Assembly (NCBI GenBank): GCA_963556695.1 | Contig: CAUWAG010000018.1 | Location: forward strand, 1,426,001-1,490,000 | Direction of reading: 5' to 3' | Source of the DNA: Anthostomella pinea | Lineage: Eukaryota; Ascomycota; Sordariomycetes; Xylariales; Xylariaceae | DNA length: 64,000 nucleotides | Part shown: positions 11,154-23,074 of the stretch, piece after piece | Layout: every line of letters starts with the position of its first letter | How positions within the stretch are numbered: position 1 is the stretch's first letter | The notes under the pieces: model-generated | Told to the model about the DNA's origin: nothing | The model's database searches: none | The model's input: only the letters and a program-made list of their open reading frames with translations | Position numbers and translations under genes: made by a program

Positions 11154-12655
11154 GATTTCTAGAATGCGTATCATGACTGATGGTTGAGCTTCGGCTTGCC
11201 AGCCCTCCTTGCGTCTACTCATGAAAAGATACTAATACTCATATTTCTTCCAATCAATCATTGGGTATCAATCAGGAGATGCGCAGGCACTATTGGACTA
11301 TATTGTTGACAAGAGGCATGGCGGCATCACCTCACCTGAATTCCATTTTCCATTCATTAGTAGAATATACGTCTACACTAGAGAGTACACCACCTCGCTA
11401 CGGTCGTATACACTGAGACCACCAGTTTTCCCCTTATGCATCTTTAAATTGATCGTGCGGATTCCTTGAGTTCAACTGCCTCTCAACAGCCAGCCAGCTT
11501 CCTCACACCACACCACACCTTTTCCACACCACACTTTATCTCCTGGGAAGAACAGGCGACCCGACGCATATACCGCCCAGGCCGGTAAAAGCCTGTGTTC
11601 GTCTACGAAATGATGGCCGTGGGCTGCAAACTCGAGTCCTACGAGCGAACAAAACGCAACAACAAGAACAAAGTCAACGTCACAATTCTGAACGCCATTG
11701 CGAAGAATCATGATCTCAGTCAGGAAGGCGTCCAACTTCCGTCTGCGATATACATTCGTTAATGGAGGAAGAGGCTTTGCACTACTAAACACCCCACACT
11801 TTAGAGTACTACAAATGCTCACATTACACTTCCTCACAACACACCCAGAAACAATATTAATGGAGGATGGAAAAGAGCTCCTTGCGGGTTCTCTCGCACC
11901 TCGACTCACCCAATCCGGCGATCCCCTAGATGAATGGAGTCAGACGCCGTTAGTCAGTACTTGCTGGAGTTCCTTCTTGACTCCTTCATTACCGATCCGG
12001 ATTTTGGAGATCCGGATTTCATGACACAATGAGATATCACGCCCTTGCCAATGCCACAAGGGTCCGACTTTACCAGGCGGAGAACGTCGATAAGAATGTA
12101 TTTGGTCAGCCCCATGTTGGAAATTCATAGCAACATTTTTTTCGACTCAATAGACTAGCGGTAAATAACAAACAGCAGATTCCACGTGATAAAAAGGAGG
12201 CAAGCCGATCATAAGATCACCTTATTGATCTCAACGGAGGTAATGAAGTCACCTTTAGTTACCACCAGGAGTCCATGTATCTATCGTCGTACCAGCGGGC
12301 TCATCTCCCCGCGGACTAGCCATGTGAGTGCGACTATCCCGACTGTAACTATCACAACAGCTCGGTAGACCTTGATCACTTCATATTGGAATACTTCCGG
12401 TAAATCTACCCGAGTATCACCGATCCACCTTTTCCATATCTTCTTCATCAATACTCGATATCTTCATTCCCACCACTTTGTGTTGCGAGTCTCTCTGTCC
12501 TCCTCGTCTTCCCTCGACCACATCTAATGCTCTCCGCGCGGGAATGTGTGAGATTTCAAAGTTTTCTATTGAAGGAGAGAAACCAGGAGTAGTTCCTGAA
12601 GGGCAGAAGGCCCTTATATATAAGGAATACAGAAAGAATGTATGTGAAAAGGATA

Positions 12656-12719
12656 GTGTGTCTTTTTCCAGCAATCCTAGCGGGGAAAAAACAGTGTGTC
12701 CTTTTCTAGCAATCCTAGC
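12656..12719 (+). repeat. Short direct repeat (26 bp, two copies)
   Basis: The block GTGTGTCTTTTTCCAGCAAT plus CCTAGC at 12656-12681 recurs with two differences at 12694-12719, separated by 12 bases. This resembles a small duplication; no function is visible. Confidence 0.7.
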
Positions 12720-13857
12720 ACAAAGGACAGATATGGGGTTTTGGTAGGATGGTGACGTTGAGACCTCAGGGTGAACCAGAATCCCTAGATTCCAACAGAA
12801 TGTCGCAACTTCTGTACCATATCACTGAGTACTACCGACGGGAGGACGCAAACCACGTCGAAATGCACGAAGCTGTCTCCAGAACGCGTTGTTTGAGCCA
12901 GCTTATCGAGGAGGAGAATACCACAGGGCTACAGCTATCTCTGGTCTACATTGAAAAAGCACGACATTGGGATCTCTTGGGCGAAGGAACTGCATCCATG
13001 GTGCTGTAATATGATATCCTGAAGCGGGAGGAGACCGTGGTCTGGATCAGCGATCCTGGACTCGTCAAAAAACTACTCTACCAGATCCAGCGAAGACGTT
13101 CATTGTTAACGGCTAATCCGCTCCGGAGCCGGTAGGCCAGCGGTCTCGAGTCATTGAGGTCTCCGGTCCAGCGACATTAGTGAACGACGACACAGTAGCC
13201 ACAGCTCTCGTGGTAAATAGGATAATAGCAGCAATGCTAGTAAGATTCCACTCTGCCCTGGCACTCGCTGTTCAACCTCTCGCGGGAGAACCGGAGTTGC
13301 TAAAGCAGCGAGGAGTCGTCGAGCAGCTGGTTGGAGGAGTGGGAATGGCGGTTGTGGTCGGGGGTGAGCGAGTCGAAGACGTTGCGAAACTGCAAGCGCT
13401 GGAGGGCGGGTGTGTTCTTGTCTACCAGGTAAGAGTTTCGAGCGTAGCGTAAAGTTGAAACGCGTATAGATCAGTCGCTGTAGTGGGCTGTATTTACCCA
13501 ACGTAGGCAGATCTCTGCATACACATAGAGGCAGTAAGGTAAATCAGTAGTAAGTAGGGTTGAAGGAGGCATCGGATAGAGGGACCTGTGGCATTAAGAC
13601 TTGATTGTGCCCGGGGTAAGCTTCGTAATACAGGAATTGCCGTCCTACCAGGGTTGGAAACCCCGGGAACAAGTGATGAATGGCACTGTTTAATAGTTTA
13701 ACCGCACGTTCATTGTCTCTAGAGCAACACCCAGAAATGGGGGTCAAGCGGTTAAGTACTATTATACTAGGCCATTCTTTCGGCATCTGGTCGATGGCCA
13801 TTTCGGAAATACCAAATGGCCGTCGATTAGATCAGATGCTTTTGTTCCCAGCACCTA

Positions 13858-16081
13858 CCATCCCCCACCCCCTAACGGGACACACCCCCCACCGGGACAG
13901 CCAAACCCCACAACCACCACCAAAAGTCCCCTACCTCACTTACACGGATTACAGCTCCCTTTGAGGCTATCTATACGCTCTTTAGATGGTTAGATAGCCC
14001 TTTTCTTGGTGTTTAGCCGGATATAGATTAGTGAAGTTTCAGCCATCGGCATCAGTGATTAGGAGCCTCTGTGCCCCGCCCCTAAATGCAAATTTGCTGT
14101 AGAATTCTCTCTCTGAGCCCCTGACCCTTATGCCACCATAGCATCATGAAGCCAGCCACGATGCCTCCGCCCACGTACACTAAAGATAATGTGGCGGATG
14201 CCTGGCTAGATGTGACAGATAACGGCATATCTGTGAGAAAAGCCGCCCAAAAACACGGCATCCCTAAGCAAACGCTGTCAGCACGCATCAACGACAGAGT
14301 CACCCGAGCCGAGGCCCAGGTTAGCAAGCAGAGACTCTCCCCTCAACAAGAGAGTAAGGTGGCTCAATGGATATTGCGCCAGGAGTCCCTAGGGCTTGCC
14401 CCTTTTTATACAGCCATGCGGGAGATTATTATACAATTACTGAAAAAGGGGGGGGATTTTGTACCACTGGGCCCGAATTATATGGAGGGCTATAAACGCC
14501 GTAACCCTACCATCCAGACTAAAATTGGTAAGCGGATAGAATCCGCTCAGTTTAAGGGGTTCATCCCTAAGTCTGTTAACTGGTTCTTTGACATATTGGA
14601 GGATTATCAATGGGTGAAGCCAGAAAATACGTACAATGTCGATAAGGGCGGCATTATGTCAGGTTTTGGTTAGTCTTTTAACCCCCTATTCACCCCTATC
14701 CTGTCAGTTAACTAGCTAACCCCTATAGGCATCGATTCCCTAGTCTTAGGAAGTTCTGAGACTACAAAAGCCTTCCTAAAGAGTCCCAAGGGGCGTGGCT
14801 GGACCTCCTTTATCGAAGCTATCTCAGCCACGGGAAAAGTTCTTAAACCAGGCATAATTTTCAAAGGAAAAGATCTCCAGGCCCAATGATTCATCGAAGA
14901 ATTCCATAAAATCGCGGGTTGGTACTACATAACGTCAGATAACGGCTGGACCAGTAACGAGATTACGTGCCTATGGTTAGACCACGTTTTCCTACCCCAG
15001 GTGGATGCTGTACAAGGGGAAGACCAGGCAGAGCCGATCCTTATGATACTAAATGGCCATGGTAGCCATACTTCCATACGTTATTTATTTTTTAGGGGTT
15101 GTTTAATCAGTTAACTAACTGTATAATTAACAGGACGAGTTCATGTTGTGGTGTTATTTTGCTAACATCTTGCTTTGTTTTTTCCCAGCCCATACCAGCC
15201 ACGGCATGTAACCACTAGATAACGGACCATATAACGCGCTCAAAGCCTACTACCAGATATTTCTTTCGCAATTAAATTCTCTCATAGATGCCTCGCCCGT
15301 GGATAAGATCAACTTCATCCGCTGTTATTCTCAGGCTAGGGACAAGGCTTTTTCTAAGCCGAATATCCTCTCGGGCTTCTGAGTGACGGGGTGCTACCTA
15401 GTTAGCCGCAGGAAGTGTTTGAAACACCCGGAAATCCAGGAGGATAAAAGAAAGACCCCAGAGCCAGAAGAAGTTAAAGACTCGGAGCCAGAAGACCAGC
15501 GGACCCCTACCACAAGCCGACAGATCATAGATTTCGTAAAGAACCGCTCCCCAGCCACTCGGCTGAAATTCAGGAAGATCTCCCACGCCTTCGAGAACCA
15601 GGAGACGGAACTGGCCCTAAAAGATCATAAGATCAAGGCCCTAGAGGCTAAATTAGAGCGGCTACGGCCCAAGAAGAGAAAAAAGGTCCCAAATCTAAAC
15701 CGGAAGTTCATGAATATGACCGAGATATTGGCCCAGGGGGGTGACCCGTTAAGGGCCGTGGTTATAGAGTCTTCAGAGTCAGAAGCAGAGCCAGAGGTTG
15801 TTGAAAATAAGGATGAGGAGGAGGAAGAGGTTGAGGAGGCTGAAGAGGGTGAAGAAGCCCCTGTTGCAGAGCCCCAGGTGACGAGAAGCGGTCGGTCAAT
15901 TAGGGCGCCAGCTAGATACGTGGATTGAGGAGCCTCAATACCACAGAATGATAATTTTGTTGATTTCTTTGGGCATCTACAGCCTCAATTGCGTGTAAGT
16001 GAGTAAGGGGGTATTTTGGTGGTGATGGTGGGGTTTGGCTGTCCCGGTGGGGGGTGTGTCCCGTTAGGGGGTGGGGCATGG
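13858..16081 (+). mobile_element. Fot1/pogo-like Tc1-mariner transposon, inactive
   Basis: A 2224-bp element bounded by near-identical inverted repeats of about 90 bp (13858-13946 and 15992-16081; the left end begins CCATCCCCCACCCCCTAACG, the right end is its complement with few changes). A TA dinucleotide flanks both ends (13856-13857, 16082-16083), the target duplication of the Tc1/mariner/pogo group. The single internal gene is a Fot1-type transposase in the plus orientation (separate entry). High identity of the inverted repeats suggests a fairly recent insertion, yet the transposase is dead. Confidence 0.93.
14146..15928 (+). pseudogene. Fot1-type DDE transposase, three stops and a D-to-N change
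   Basis: The N-terminus (MPPPTYTKDNVADAWLDV, then VRKAAQKHGIPKQTLSARIN) is a psq-type HTH followed by a CENP-B/Tc5-like HTH. The DDE domain starts at TYNVDKGGIMSGFG; a 60-bp intron (14669-14728, GTTAGT...TATAG) joins this to GIDSLVLGSSE. In-frame stops are at 14887-14889 (TGG expected), 15209-15211 (CAA expected before PLDNG) and 15380-15382 (TGG expected). The second catalytic Asp in the motif LDGHGSH is Asn here (AAT at 15052-15054); the third Asp in PLDNG is intact. A second intron lies near 15080-15133 but its frame does not join cleanly. The C-terminus (LEAKLERLRPKKRKK, acidic run, RSGRSIRAPARYVD) is coiled-coil-like then basic. Only one of the three stops has a CpA-to-TpA context. Confidence 0.88.
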
Positions 16082-16083
16082 TA

Positions 16084-18069
16084 AATTCTAGAACACACTC
16101 TCCGACGGTCGTTGGTTCGAGCAGCTCTAACCACTTGTGAGAATTTTCCCCTCTGGTCCCAGGGCCATGGCTAGAACAAAGTTTCTTTCTGTGGCCGAGG
16201 CATTCGCTTAGTGTAGGGTGCAAGCTCATCATTATTACCTAGTTCACATCATCTTAATCATGAGCCATCCATTAACTGCAGCATGTACCTGCTACACACC
16301 ACAAACGTGAATTTACCCATTCCTAGTCACGCCACTGGATGTATTACATTAGACATGTTGGAGGTTTTGGAACTACGAAGCAGCTCTTCAAGTAACCTTG
16401 CAGTGAAATTCGCCTTTCCATTTCAAATAGTCTTAATGACCTGCAGGAAGAGTAGCTGGCATCTTATGGTGTCGCTCCAGCCCGACCAGACTTTGCTGGA
16501 ACCAAATCCATCCGGCTAGGGCTTCTCTATTATGGACCAAGCTGAAATGGCCGTAAACTCATAATAAATACCCAGTGAGGACTTGCTAGGGTAGCATGGA
16601 CCATCTCTACAACGCACCCACAAATGTGCCATGGGGTGAATAAAACGCACAAACAGTCGAGGGGGCTACCTTATATGCAGCATAACAGAACAAGTTTCTT
16701 TTAGCATCTAATTAGTGGCTATTATTCAACGATGTAAAGCACGTGATGGCACTTTCATCCGACTATTTAATTGCGTTTTACATTTATTAAGTTAGAGAAC
16801 TGCAAATCAATCTAATTTTAACTTCAATAAAGTGAATTCCCTTTTAAAAATATTTACAAGTGAAATCGAGCCTTAAGATTTAACTTAATTATTAAAATCG
16901 GGGGTTATTTAAATAATAAGTTTTCAGGGTATTATCGGTATCTTCGTATAGCCTTCCGTAAGTTAAAGCGATTAAACATGGTCGTAATATTAAAAATAAG
17001 TGTTTTAAAAATAACAAGTTGTTCGAAAAGTCCGGTATATACAGTGCTTAAATAGGTGTAACTAGCTGAAATAATAAATATAGTTAATAGATATAACTAA
17101 TACGGCTAGTAATACGGCTAGTAGTATAAGTTTAAAGGTAAATTCTAGCTTTTATTTAGTTCGAGTTTATATTTGCAAGTAACCTAATTACTAGGATTAA
17201 TTCGATTTAATTTGCTTAATAATATCAAATCAAGCCAAATATGGAGGCCATATTCAACTTGTTTAATTTGTGTGAGAATATTGGTGCCTATCAGGTGTGT
17301 GCTGCAGCTGGCAGCAGGCTGAAAGGGGTGAAAGGTCCATTGTGGTGACCACTGGCAGGTCTGTTGTCTGCTGTCAGGCAGCCGGATATCAAAGGGCTCC
17401 CATAGCTGTATTTAGGTGGGAATATCCCCATGGATCCATAACCAAGACACCAAACCTGATCCATCCCATCCTGACCCTATGTGAACCCCTGAACTTCACA
17501 ATTTGTATGAAACGCAGCTACTTAAAGGCAATAGAGACTCCCATCCTCTGGCCCCTGACGTATATATCGTAGGACACCATTCAACCGGGAATGACAGTTA
17601 ATCGGTAAGTAAGCTCATCTAATGTACAGAGATACATGTACCTAGTCAACCAAATCACACCGGGGCACCCCAAGGGCAAAGAGCGGTCGACTTGCAAACA
17701 CAGTGCGGGCGAATCTCCCCATTGTGCTTGCTGGGTTCATCTCGTCCATTCATTCACCAGAATCCAGACAGCCTAGGTACCCCTAGTTTGCGCATTGCAC
17801 CCATCTCTCCTTTGCTTGCCTAAGTCCATATCAGCCTACCAACCTTCACCACCGCCACCACGATCACCACCACCATTGTCGCCTGCGCCTCTCACCATCA
17901 ACACCTTCCCTTTTCACCAGAAGCCACTGGGTCCGGTCCCTCACAACAAAGATTTGCCGCGCATTTTCGCCGCACCCACCCCTTAGCCTGATCTTGTGAC
18001 AGATTTTGTTTGTTCGATACCCTCATTCCTCACTCGCCTCACCAAGACCATCTTCCACGACAACCGAAC
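16084..18069. other. Intergenic with AT-rich island
   Basis: No gene seen. Between roughly 16680 and 17270 the sequence is strongly AT-rich, with many TTAA/TAATA words and few open frames, unlike the GC-rich genes on either side. This is what a repeat mutated by RIP looks like, but I cannot identify the parent repeat. The final 300 bp are CT/CCA-rich and probably form the leader of the next gene. Confidence 0.5.
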
Positions 18070-18370
18070 ATGTTAGCAGCCGGAGAAATCGGAGCGATAG
18101 CTGCGGTGGCATTCGTCCTGGTCGTCTTGGTTATCATCTTCGGCGGGTCAGCATCGCCCCTTACCAGTAACATCCATGAAACCGCCTACTGTCCTTTGGA
18201 AGGTTTGCACTGGCCGAAAAGTGAACCAGGCTGTCTGACTGTTGAATCCGGCGCAGCCGTTGCGCTATCATTGTCTCTGGTAACTAATGTGCTACAGGGA
18301 CGCGAAGTCAGAAGGAGCAAGCTTGGGACGGGCTACGGCCAGTCTGGTTTGCAAATGGCAAACCCCATGA
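18070..18370 (+). CDS. Possible small single-pass membrane protein
   Basis: The ATG follows a CT/CA-rich leader typical of fungal transcripts. It encodes MLAAGEIGAIAAVAFVLVVL followed by VIIFGG, a clean transmembrane helix. A likely intron 18147-18297 (GTCAGC...CTACAG, branch CTAAT) would add about 24 residues ending KWQTP. Without splicing the frame stays open to 18408. No family recognised. The splice model is uncertain, but the hydrophobic N-terminus is clear. Confidence 0.4.
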
Positions 18371-18990
18371 AGATCAAGGGGAGAGATCTGGAGAAGTCTG
18401 ACCAGTAGGACGACAAACTCTACCCTTTCCCGACACAGCTGCATCCCCGTCGTACAATTCAGAACAACGGAGGCACCGGCAACGAAGCTACGTGAACAAA
18501 CCAGCCGATAACTCCGCTGCATGTACGCCATAATCGTCTGAGTGGAGGATGTTTTTAGGGGTGGCTTGTTGCGGAATGAGGACCTCTCAGTGGTGCGATG
18601 GGAGCGATTAGGAACTTTCTTCTGGTTTTCTTGCACTGAGCACATGATATACAGGTGCTGAGGGAGAGTACGGACACAAATACACACTGGCTGGATCTAG
18701 CCAAATAAATCATAATCCTGATACCTGGTGGCTGCTTGTGCAATATGCTCAGGCACGGCTATTGCCTTAGTAAGTAGACATGCCTGGACTAAGCAACGTC
18801 ATATATGATACATTATCTCTGGACACAGTATCGGGCCAAGTATGCTGAAATCGCTTCTGACTAGCTGATACCCTGAAGTTGGTCTCAACATGAAGCCTTG
18901 CAATGCAATCTAAGGTCTAAGAAGAGCAACGCCTCCCAATGCAAAGAGTGGTATCCATAATTCATCACTGCTTTCTCCCCTCGTATCGTA

Positions 18991-19744
18991 TCACACCATG
19001 AATGATTCGCCACAGCCGCATTCCTCCTCTGAATGTGCGTTAGTCCCAGCTCATATAGTGGTTCATGGACAGGTACCACTTACTTATATTCGGATTCCGA
19101 AATACAAACCGCTGGTTCAGTTTGTCCTCAACCCAATCCATCTCGCTGCCAATGATGCTGAACAACGCCTTGCTGTCGATGAGCACCTTGACACCATCTT
19201 GTTCCACCTCCTCATCGAATTTGCCAGGCTTGTCCACGTACTCCAGGTGATAGGCCAGGCCACTGCAACCCCTATTGCGTACGCCGACCTTTATCAACTT
19301 GGGTTCCGGCTGATCCAGAAGACTTCGCATCTGTTCGACAGCTGCTGAGGTGAGCTTCATGGCGGCCTTGCGTGGGCGCAGCTTTCGCTTGGGAGGCGCG
19401 GGTTTGGGCTTCTGCGCCTCTTGCTCTGAGACCACCGTGCTAGGTGATGATGCCGCCGTTGGTTGTGCAGGTGGTCTCGTCTCGTGGACTTCTGGCATGG
19501 GACTTGCTATCGAGGTCTCGGGTATCGGTTCGTTACGTGGTGCCGACGGCGGCCGCGAGGGCAGTGGGTAAGACTGGAAAGAAGAACTCGTTTGGAGTTT
19601 CTCTGATGTGGCGGCCCATGGTTGTGTCTGAGAGAACTGGCGTAGTATCTGCTGGCAAGGTCGCGCCGAAGACGTTGTGGCGGTGGTGAGGCGTGAGAGC
19701 AGAGCTACAGAAGCCCTGGGCAGAGCCATGCGCGGAGCATTCAT
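18991..19744 (-). CDS. ISA1: Mitochondrial iron-sulfur assembly protein Isa1
   Basis: Two exons (19744-19084 and 19028-18991) joined by a 55-bp GTAAGT intron encode about 232 residues. The N-terminus is rich in Arg/Ser/Thr (MALPRASVALLSRLTTATTS), a mitochondrial presequence, followed by a Pro-rich linker. The A-type carrier domain covers about residues 125-232: LTSAAVEQMRSLL, VGVRNRGCSGLAYHLEY with the first conserved Cys, and the paired cysteines CGCGESF in the tiny second exon. All three ligand cysteines of the HesB/IscA family are present. Isa1 works with Isa2 and Iba57 in the matrix to mature 4Fe-4S proteins. Divergently oriented to the next gene. A Met six codons downstream could also serve as start. 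Confidence 0.95.
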
Positions 19745-20423
19745 GATGTGCTGCGCAAGACGGTTGGTGGAGGGGGGGGTGTCGTCAGGAACGCATGCGT
19801 CGCAATATCGAGGAGACAGTCGCTTGAAAGAGGAATGGTGAAAGACTGCCGTTAAAGAGGTGCTCGGTCGTAAGCCTGGTAAGTACAGCGAGTAGGGTAT
19901 TATTGAGTGCGGTCTTGAGTTTCGTAGGTATGTGTTGACTTTAGAGAGTCGCTGGATGGCAATTGGAAATCAGTCGATGTTGCTTTGGAAGCGACCCGAG
20001 AATCTGATGACATCGTTCCCACCTGGGCATGGACCCATCATGCCCGTTACGATCCGGCTTTGGCCGGGCCAATCACATCGCTCTTGTTGGTCAAGCGTCC
20101 AGAGCGTTTCGCTGAACGCTAACAACGCTAACCCTGCACCGTCCCGCACAGTATTTCAATACCCTTCATTGATGAGCGACACTGTACCAACTTCGATCCC
20201 TGCCCTTGTGGAAATCTGTCACTGCGAGCTTGTGAAAGCCCACCAGTGTTGCATGCCCAAGTTCGCTGCACGTTGCGACGCGCAGCAAGCTCACCAACAC
20301 AAGACTGACTTGTCCTCTTATGACTTTGTTCGTTGAAGCAGTCCTTGGCTGGCAATGATACCTCTGCAAGCGACTGCACTGTTGCCATTTGTTGCCATTT
20401 CCACCCATGCTTCACCTCTCGCA
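19745..20423. promoter_or_regulatory. Shared divergent promoter region ISA1 / ARMH3-like
   Basis: Both flanking genes start outward from this 679-bp stretch, so it must hold both promoters. No TATA box or known operator stands out. A GCTAACAACGCTAACC word pair occurs near 20118-20133. Confidence 0.5.
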
Positions 20424-22646
20424 ATGGACGCCTCCCCATTGACGCAGCAGGCCCGCCCTGACATCTTTCAACCCAAGATCGTTCAGCTCTACGAGGTGTT
20501 ATTCAAGGTTCGGGAGTTCTGCATTCCCCAATCATACGTAGGCTTGGGAATCGCTGACAATGGGACCCCAAGGTACGTCAGAGCAGACCGAGACAAGCGC
20601 TCGACCGATCTCGCTGACCTCCCATCGTGGAATAGAGCGACCAGGACCTCGATGTCGAACCATACCAGCCCGAAGGCTTCTGGCGCGAATTCTTCCTCCT
20701 AAACCCCGATCAAGCGTCCCTGCAGCGAATACTGGCCGAACTGGGACCTGACCATCTTATAAACCTCCAACCTCAGACAAGACAGCTCTTCTTCCGCGCC
20801 GTGGCCTGTTTGAAGAAGGGAGGTGGCATAGCCGACCTACACGCGCTCGAGGTGGGATTGCGCAGACCCCTGGGGGAGCCAACAGACACACCCTCTGACT
20901 TATGCTACATAGACCCTCACGACATTCTTCTCCGCGATCCTCCCCAAGAAATATACGAACCCCAGCTCTGATATCATTGCAGTATTGGCTGGACTAGATC
21001 AGGTGGATACCGTCTTTACGGATTTCGTAGGCGCCCTGGACGGCATCATACGAAATGGCAAGACACGTAGGTCAAGTCTTCTGCTCCAGTGTATGAAGGT
21101 TGACTGATTGTTATCCCGCAGTCGATGTTCGACGACGCGCTGTCGAGGTCGTGCTGTCCATCACATCTGGCGCGTACCAGACAAGCCTCTTGACCTATTT
21201 CATACACAGGGACCTCTTCCCTGCCATAATGAAGGTTCGTTGTTCCGGGTACAGCACATGAGGATTGTATTGACGTGGTGTAGTTTATTCAGGAATCAGA
21301 GTCACCATCAATGGTCTTGGAACCGTTTACCTTGCTTGGGCTCCTAGCCAACTACAACAAGTTTGAGTTCCAGAACCCCTATCAGCAGCGGCTCAACGAC
21401 TTCGTCAATGAAGCAGCTATACAGAAGATCATAAAATGCGTTGGCCAGACTTCCCGGGGGCTGCGGGGTCAATACATTGAAATATTACAAGATCTGCCCG
21501 AAGGCTGGTCAATATCCAACACTCTGAGTATGATCGGACTTGGTGCCATTGCTCCAGGTAGCAAGGCAAACCAGAAGCCTACCTACGATCCCGAAGTAGC
21601 CAAACAAATGTTTGCGAAGCTGTGAGTTACAACATGTCCGACCGAGATTATCGCTTACATAATCTAGACCAGGCGAGGAAGCGGCCGTTTTACTGGGCAC
21701 CTATGATTTCAGCCATGCCAACAAACTCTTCTGCTTCAACTTGGTCACGTTACCTGCCGACAAGGGCGAAGAGCAACCCATCTCGAGTTTCCTGTCACTC
21801 ACATCGTACCTACTTCAGCATGCCTTCCTCTCCAACAGGGCTACCAACTACGCTCACCTCAGCTTAATGATTTTCCGGCTCCTCATCGAGGATCAGCTCC
21901 TGTGCAAGCGCATATGTAGCGAGGAGAGCAAAGTTGCCGTGCGCTTATGCCGACAGCGGCAACCCTACCTGCCAGCCGTTAAAGGCGAGCGCATACTGGC
22001 AACCAGCGTCCTGGACACCATGATTGACGGCATCAACCATAACCTTCGGCGCCGGTTAGACGTGAGTCTGTATACTCTCTGCGTTGGTATAATGTTGCGA
22101 ATCGTTTCCTACCTTTCACGCTCCCGGACACGACTACAGTATCATTGGTCCGAGCTGTTCCGATCGCTCCTGTCGCTTGTCCGCTTCTTGACCACATACG
22201 CGTCCGACCTCAAAGACTTGCAGCATTTTGATACCCTACTGGACCTTGTCGTGAACCTCCTGGCCCTGTCACTCTCTGCTGGTGAAGCATTTCTACCTAC
22301 TCCGGCGGCTTATGACGATCTATTCTACAAGGTCGTGGAAAATGGCGATGTCCTGGAGAAATTCCGCGATACCTACAAACTGTCGAATCGGGCATCAAAC
22401 TCTATAGGCACGCTGGTCAGCGTCAGCACACACTACAAGTCGATGTTGGACTCGGGTGGATCGAGGAAGAACCTGACGAGCTCGCAAGTGGCAGAAGTGA
22501 TCAAGCAGGGCTACGAGACACTGAGCATTCAAGCAAAAGAAGGATTGGATGGCTGGGAACGATACAGGGAAGCGGATGAGCGGAATTTGCTGAAGAAGGT
22601 GGCAAGGGCCTCGGTGAACGACGTGAAGATCATGGTCCAGGCTTAA
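20424..22646 (+). CDS. ARMH3-like armadillo helical protein (DUF1741)
   Basis: Six exons: 20424-20507, 20636-20851, 20913-21066, 21122-21234, 21284-21621 and 21668-22646, giving 627 residues with no lesion. Landmarks are MDASPLTQQARPDIFQPKIV at the N-terminus, EGFWREFFLLNPDQ, LEPFTLLGLLANYNKFEFQN, and the C-terminal region YHWSELFRSLLSLVRFLTTY. These match the fungal DUF1741 family, related to animal ARMH3 (C10orf76), a Golgi protein that recruits PI4-kinase beta; the function in fungi is not established. The start was chosen because MDAS matches the family N-terminus; an upstream in-frame Met at 20355 is less likely. Intron 1 is odd: it contains a complete second donor and branch site (see findings). 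The segment 22062-22139 has intron-like ends but is in frame, stop-free and matches conserved family sequence, so I keep it as exon. Confidence 0.9.
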
Positions 22647-23074
22647 GTTAGGCAGTTTGCAGCGAACTAGAGGAATGAAGATTTGACCTTGGTCATATGA
22701 TAATGGCCACAACACCGAGTATCAGATATGGATCTCGACAGGCGCATCAGCGGTGTATCATACTTGCGACCCTCCACGCGGTCTTCTCACAGACAGCTGA
22801 AACTGAGCGTACCAACCAGTACAAAGAAATCATCCCATGCCGGCGGTACGCGTGGAAGCGAAAGCTTGTGATTGGCTAACCATCAGTATCGAGGATTCCA
22901 TCCTAAGACAGCAAACACGACCTCCATTCCGCTCTCACCAACAGTCACCGATTCAGCCTCTGTAGACGTACCTTCATCAAACTGGCCCACTCCCCTGCTG
23001 ACGTGAAAGGCTCCAATGTTGCTCCGACATAATTTTGAAAGATCCCCCCTCACTTTTGCTCAGCCCCGTCAATA
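22647..23074. other. Intergenic
   Basis: Tail-to-head spacer between the ARMH3-like gene and the mpaB-like gene. No coding signal. Confidence 0.5.

Larger units (their letters stand above)
9457..13857. other. Gene-poor 4.4 kb stretch
   Basis: No convincing conserved gene. It contains a (CAG)6 run at 10519-10536, a weak hypothetical frame at 10902-11153, a short duplicated block near 12656-12719 and a weakly coding-looking frame at 12749-13009 that continues as broken sequence to about 13140. The low density of open frames and the neighbouring transposon suggest a repeat-influenced region. Confidence 0.45.

Noticed and set aside
11472..11909. Minus-strand 145-codon frame
   Set aside because: No recognisable motif and unusual composition; not distinguishable from chance.
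14669..14728. Stop codons in the transposase after MSGFG as a further lesion
   Set aside because: They lie in a clean 60-bp intron (GTTAGT, GCTAAC branch, TATAG) that restores GFGIDSLVLGSS.
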